Assembly (NCBI RefSeq): GCF_003952465.1
Contig: NZ_CP034448.1
Location: 7,715,815 to 7,779,814 of the forward strand
DNA: 64,000 nt
Origin: Mesorhizobium sp. M1B.F.Ca.ET.045.04.1.1
GTDB taxonomy: Bacteria > Pseudomonadota > Alphaproteobacteria > Rhizobiales > Rhizobiaceae
Direction: 5' to 3'
The translations under genes were made by a program, and so were the position numbers. This document shows, piece after piece, positions 61,865 to 64,000 of the stretch. The notes below the pieces were generated by a model. It ran no database searches, was not told where the DNA came from, and was given only the letters and a program-made list of their open reading frames with translations. Each line of letters opens with the position of its first letter. Within the stretch, counting starts at the first letter, position 1.

Positions 61865-62797
61865 TCAGCCAGCCGCGTAGAGCCGCGAGAGCACCGGAAG
61901 GAAGGTCGGCCCCCTTTTTGTCAGGAAATCGCGAAACGCCTCAAGTGCCGGTGTGGCAGCGCGGTCCTGCCGAACCACTGAGAACCATTGCCGACGGATA
62001 GGAAGGCCAATCACGTCAAGCGCTGCTAGCCTATCACTGGCGACCTCATATGCGACAGTGTGAGCCGATATGAAGGCAACGCCCAAGCCAGCCATCACCG
62101 CCTGCTTGATGGTTTCGTTGGAGTCCATTTCTGTACCGGGTTCATCGAGCCGGCCCGGGACCTCACGCATGAAATGCTCAAAAGAGACCCGTGTCCCGGA
62201 ACCTGGTTCGCGGACGATGAAATGCTCCTGGGCAACGCGCGCCTTGGTTATGTCGCGCTGCCTCGCCAGCGGGTGATCGGGCGCAGCCACGATCAACAGC
62301 GGATGATCGCCAAACACGCGCCCGTCGACCTGAAGATCCGGCGGCGGGCGCCCCATCAGCGCGACATCTAGCGCATGATCCTTCAGCTTGGCGATCGTCT
62401 GCTCGCGGTTGCCGACAATCAGCTTGATGTCTATGTCGGGATGCAGCTTCTTGAAGCCGGCGATGATCTGCGGCGCGAAGTACTTGGCGGTTGAAACCGC
62501 GCCGACCACAAGGCGACCACGCCTCAGCCCCTTGATGGCGTCGATCTCCTCCCGTAGCAGGCGCAATCGTTCCTCAATTGCCAGTGCCGCTTCGACCACG
62601 GCAATCCCTGCGTCAGTCGGACGCATACCGTCCGTTGTCCTTTCGAAGAGCTGCGCTCCGCATTCCTGCTCCAACTGGCGTAACTGCAGTGTCAGGGCCG
62701 GGCCAGTCAGGCCCAACCGATTGGCTGCATTCACTATTTTGCCCTCGGCACGGATTGCGCAGACGGTGCGAAGCTGGCGAAGGGTGATATGTTTCAT
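61865..62797 (-). CDS. cbbR: LysR-type regulator CbbR
   Basis: 310 residues. The N-terminal winged helix-turn-helix (about 3-62; LRQLRTVCAIRAEGKIVNAA, then ALTLQLRQLEQECGAQLFER) precedes a two-lobed LysR substrate domain with LVVGAVSTAKYFAPQIIAGF at its start, as in CbbR proteins. It is divergent from cbbF, the classic arrangement in which CbbR activates the cbb operon in response to Calvin-cycle metabolites. The start is 117 bases from the cbbF start, with operator-like repeats between. Confidence 0.88.
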   Translation of the reverse strand: MKHITLRQLRTVCAIRAEGKIVNAANRLGLTGPALTLQLRQLEQECGAQLFERTTDGMRPTDAGIAVVEAALAIEERLRLLREEIDAIKGLRRGRLVVGAVSTAKYFAPQIIAGFKKLHPDIDIKLIVGNREQTIAKLKDHALDVALMGRPPPDLQVDGRVFGDHPLLIVAAPDHPLARQRDITKARVAQEHFIVREPGSGTRVSFEHFMREVPGRLDEPGTEMDSNETIKQAVMAGLGVAFISAHTVAYEVASDRLAALDVIGLPIRRQWFSVVRQDRAATPALEAFRDFLTKRGPTFLPVLSRLYAAG

Positions 62798-62816
62798 ACC
62801 TCGAGCTAAGCAAAAT

Positions 62817-62848
62817 TTACTGCAGTCGTAAACAGATTAAAGTTTACT
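62817..62848. promoter_or_regulatory. probable CbbR operator
   Basis: TTTAC, seven bases, GTAAA at 62817-62833 forms a LysR-type inverted repeat with the T-N11-A core. A second half-site set, GATTAAAGTTTAC, follows at 62836-62848. The pair lies in the cbbR-cbbF intergenic region, about 20-50 bases from the cbbR start, the usual place for autoregulation and divergent activation. Confidence 0.6.
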
Positions 62849-62914
62849 AACCCGCCACGACGCGCCTCCATGACCCCTATTCCGCTGGGACCACCGCCGG
62901 GATGGGAGGGGAAG

Positions 62915-63961
62915 ATGAGTGCACCGTCGCTCGAGGCTTTTCTGGCATCACATGGAAGGGCCGGTTACAGGTCCGACGTGCTTTCGATCCTGGCGGCACT
63001 CGCCTCCGCCGCGCTCAAGGTCAACAACAGTATTCGATCAGGGAAGCTCGGGGCTACCCCTAGCGGCTCGCGCGAAATAAGAAACGCCGACGGAGACATT
63101 CAGAAGGATCTCGATATCCACGCAGACGAGACTTTCCTGGACTCCTTGCACAATGTTCCCGTGCTGTACGTGCTTTCTGAAGAGCGCTCCGCGCCGGTCA
63201 TGCTCGACCCGAATGGCCGCATCGCACTGGCAATTGACCCGCTCGATGGGTCTTCCAACATTGAGGCGAACGTGTCGATCGGCACGATCTTCTCGCTACT
63301 GCCGGCAAGTGCTGCGGCAGCCACCGCACCTAGCGAGGGGTTGTTTCTGCAGCCTGGAAGCGCCCAGCTTGCCGCGGGGTTCTTCGTCTACGGACCACAG
63401 CTCCTTCTGGTTCTCACTCTTGGAAAAGGAACGCACATATTCCTGTTCTCGCCTCGGCTCGGCACCTTTGTGCAGACGCACGAAAGCATCCGGCTCGCCG
63501 AGCGGACAAACGAATTTGCGATAAACACGTCCAACTACCGTCATTGGGACGAAGCGGTCCGGCTCTATGTCGACGACTGCTTGAAGGGCGAGGATGGCCC
63601 ACGCGGCCGTAATTTCAATATGCGGTGGATTGCATCGCTGGTGGCGGAGGCCTACCGGGTCCTAATCCGTGGCGGTGTGTTCCTATACCCAGGAGACGCG
63701 CGGGCGGGCTATGGCAATGGCCGTCTCCGACTGGTCTATGAGGCGAACCCGATCGCTATGCTGATCGAGCAGGCTGGCGGCTGCGCCACAGATACGGTCA
63801 ACCGCATCCTGGATATCACCCCGTCAGCCCTTCATCAGCGCGTGCCGCTGGTCTTTGGCTCGGCCAGGGAAGTCGAGCGCGTCGGCCGCTATCACACCGA
63901 ACCCAGCGCCATTGCCGAACGCTCGCCGCTGTTCGGCAACCGCGGCCTGTTCAGGGCTTAA
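62915..63961 (+). CDS. cbbF: class I fructose-1,6-bisphosphatase CbbF
   Basis: 348 residues from ATG 62915, chosen for GGGAGGGGAAG directly upstream; the frame is open 15 codons further. The metal-binding motif IDPLDGSSNIEANVSIGTIF is near residue 110, the Glu of SEE (YVLSEERSAP) precedes it, and the C-terminal GGVFLYPGD and EANPIAMLIEQAGG motifs are typical of class I FBPase. It dephosphorylates fructose-1,6-bisphosphate (and possibly sedoheptulose-1,7-bisphosphate) in the Calvin cycle. Followed after 14 bases by the cbbP start. Confidence 0.93.
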   Translation: MSAPSLEAFLASHGRAGYRSDVLSILAALASAALKVNNSIRSGKLGATPSGSREIRNADGDIQKDLDIHADETFLDSLHNVPVLYVLSEERSAPVMLDPNGRIALAIDPLDGSSNIEANVSIGTIFSLLPASAAAATAPSEGLFLQPGSAQLAAGFFVYGPQLLLVLTLGKGTHIFLFSPRLGTFVQTHESIRLAERTNEFAINTSNYRHWDEAVRLYVDDCLKGEDGPRGRNFNMRWIASLVAEAYRVLIRGGVFLYPGDARAGYGNGRLRLVYEANPIAMLIEQAGGCATDTVNRILDITPSALHQRVPLVFGSAREVERVGRYHTEPSAIAERSPLFGNRGLFRA

Positions 63962-63975
63962 CGGGAGCAAAGAAG

Positions 63976-64000
63976 ATGTCGGCCAAGCATCCCGTCATTT
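63976..64000 (+). CDS. cbbP: start of phosphoribulokinase CbbP (partial)
   Basis: ATG 63976 begins MSAKHPVI and is cut by the window end. GGGAGCAAAGAAG lies just upstream. The first residues match the usual beginning of proteobacterial CbbP (a P-loop GSSGAG is expected shortly after), and cbbP follows cbbF in rhizobial cbb operons. Only eight codons are visible, so the call rests mainly on gene order. Confidence 0.6.

Overview
This window looks like the chromosome of a GC-rich (roughly 60-63%) alphaproteobacterium of the Rhizobiales, most like Mesorhizobium. That placement is inference. It rests on the gsp cluster organisation, the divergent cbbR / cbbF-cbbP start, a DUF982 protein, a phasin, and abundant catabolic ABC and SDR genes. 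No tRNA, rRNA or CRISPR array was recognised.

Layout. (1) 1-9.7 kb: a type II secretion system. gspL(end)-M-N/C-K-E-F-H-I-J lie on the + strand with almost every gene overlapping the next by a few bases. They converge on gspD-gspO-gspG on the - strand. (2) 9.9-27.0 kb: a polymorphic-toxin island, all on the - strand. Two giant (about 2,050 aa) exported SpvB/FG-GAP/RHS proteins share long near-identical stretches. One ends in a predicted deaminase-fold toxin followed by a DUF416 immunity candidate. The other runs into an AHH-family nuclease domain across a 7-G frameshift, followed by tandem Imm11-like genes. Between and after them lie scrambled fragments of further RHS, toxin and immunity genes. 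The immunity genes are visibly AT-richer than their surroundings. (3) 27.1-27.6 kb: remnants of a DNA methyltransferase and an IS6-family element. (4) 27.6-40.9 kb: a single-strand (-) catabolic and transport cluster: CUT2-type ABC transporter, nitrilase, GntR/FCD regulator, VOC protein, three SDRs, a fused E1 alpha-beta 2-oxoacid/acetoin-type dehydrogenase, its E2, and an AroE-like protein. (5) 41-54.5 kb: a patchwork of two membrane GGDEF-EAL proteins, DUF982, phasin, an MFS exporter, an NAD-dependent epimerase, small hypotheticals, and decayed IS66 and Tn3 transposase genes. (6) 55.1-61.8 kb: an organosulfur acquisition operon (FMN reductase, flavin monooxygenase, TauD-type dioxygenase, SsuA/C/C/B-type ABC transporter). 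Its soluble proteins are strikingly poor in Cys and Met. (7) 61.9 kb-end: cbbR divergent from cbbF, then the first codons of cbbP (Calvin cycle).

The most unusual signals are in the toxin island. The RHS/AHH gene is split exactly at a G7 tract that fits a -1 slippery heptamer, and a ghost copy elsewhere carries a G5 tract that keeps the toxin frame open. A shared 13-base motif (AACTCTGTGGATA) sits 78-79 bases upstream of both RHS genes and of the secretin gene gspD. With the N-terminal export signals of the RHS proteins, this suggests, but does not prove, that the toxins and the adjacent T2SS work as a unit.
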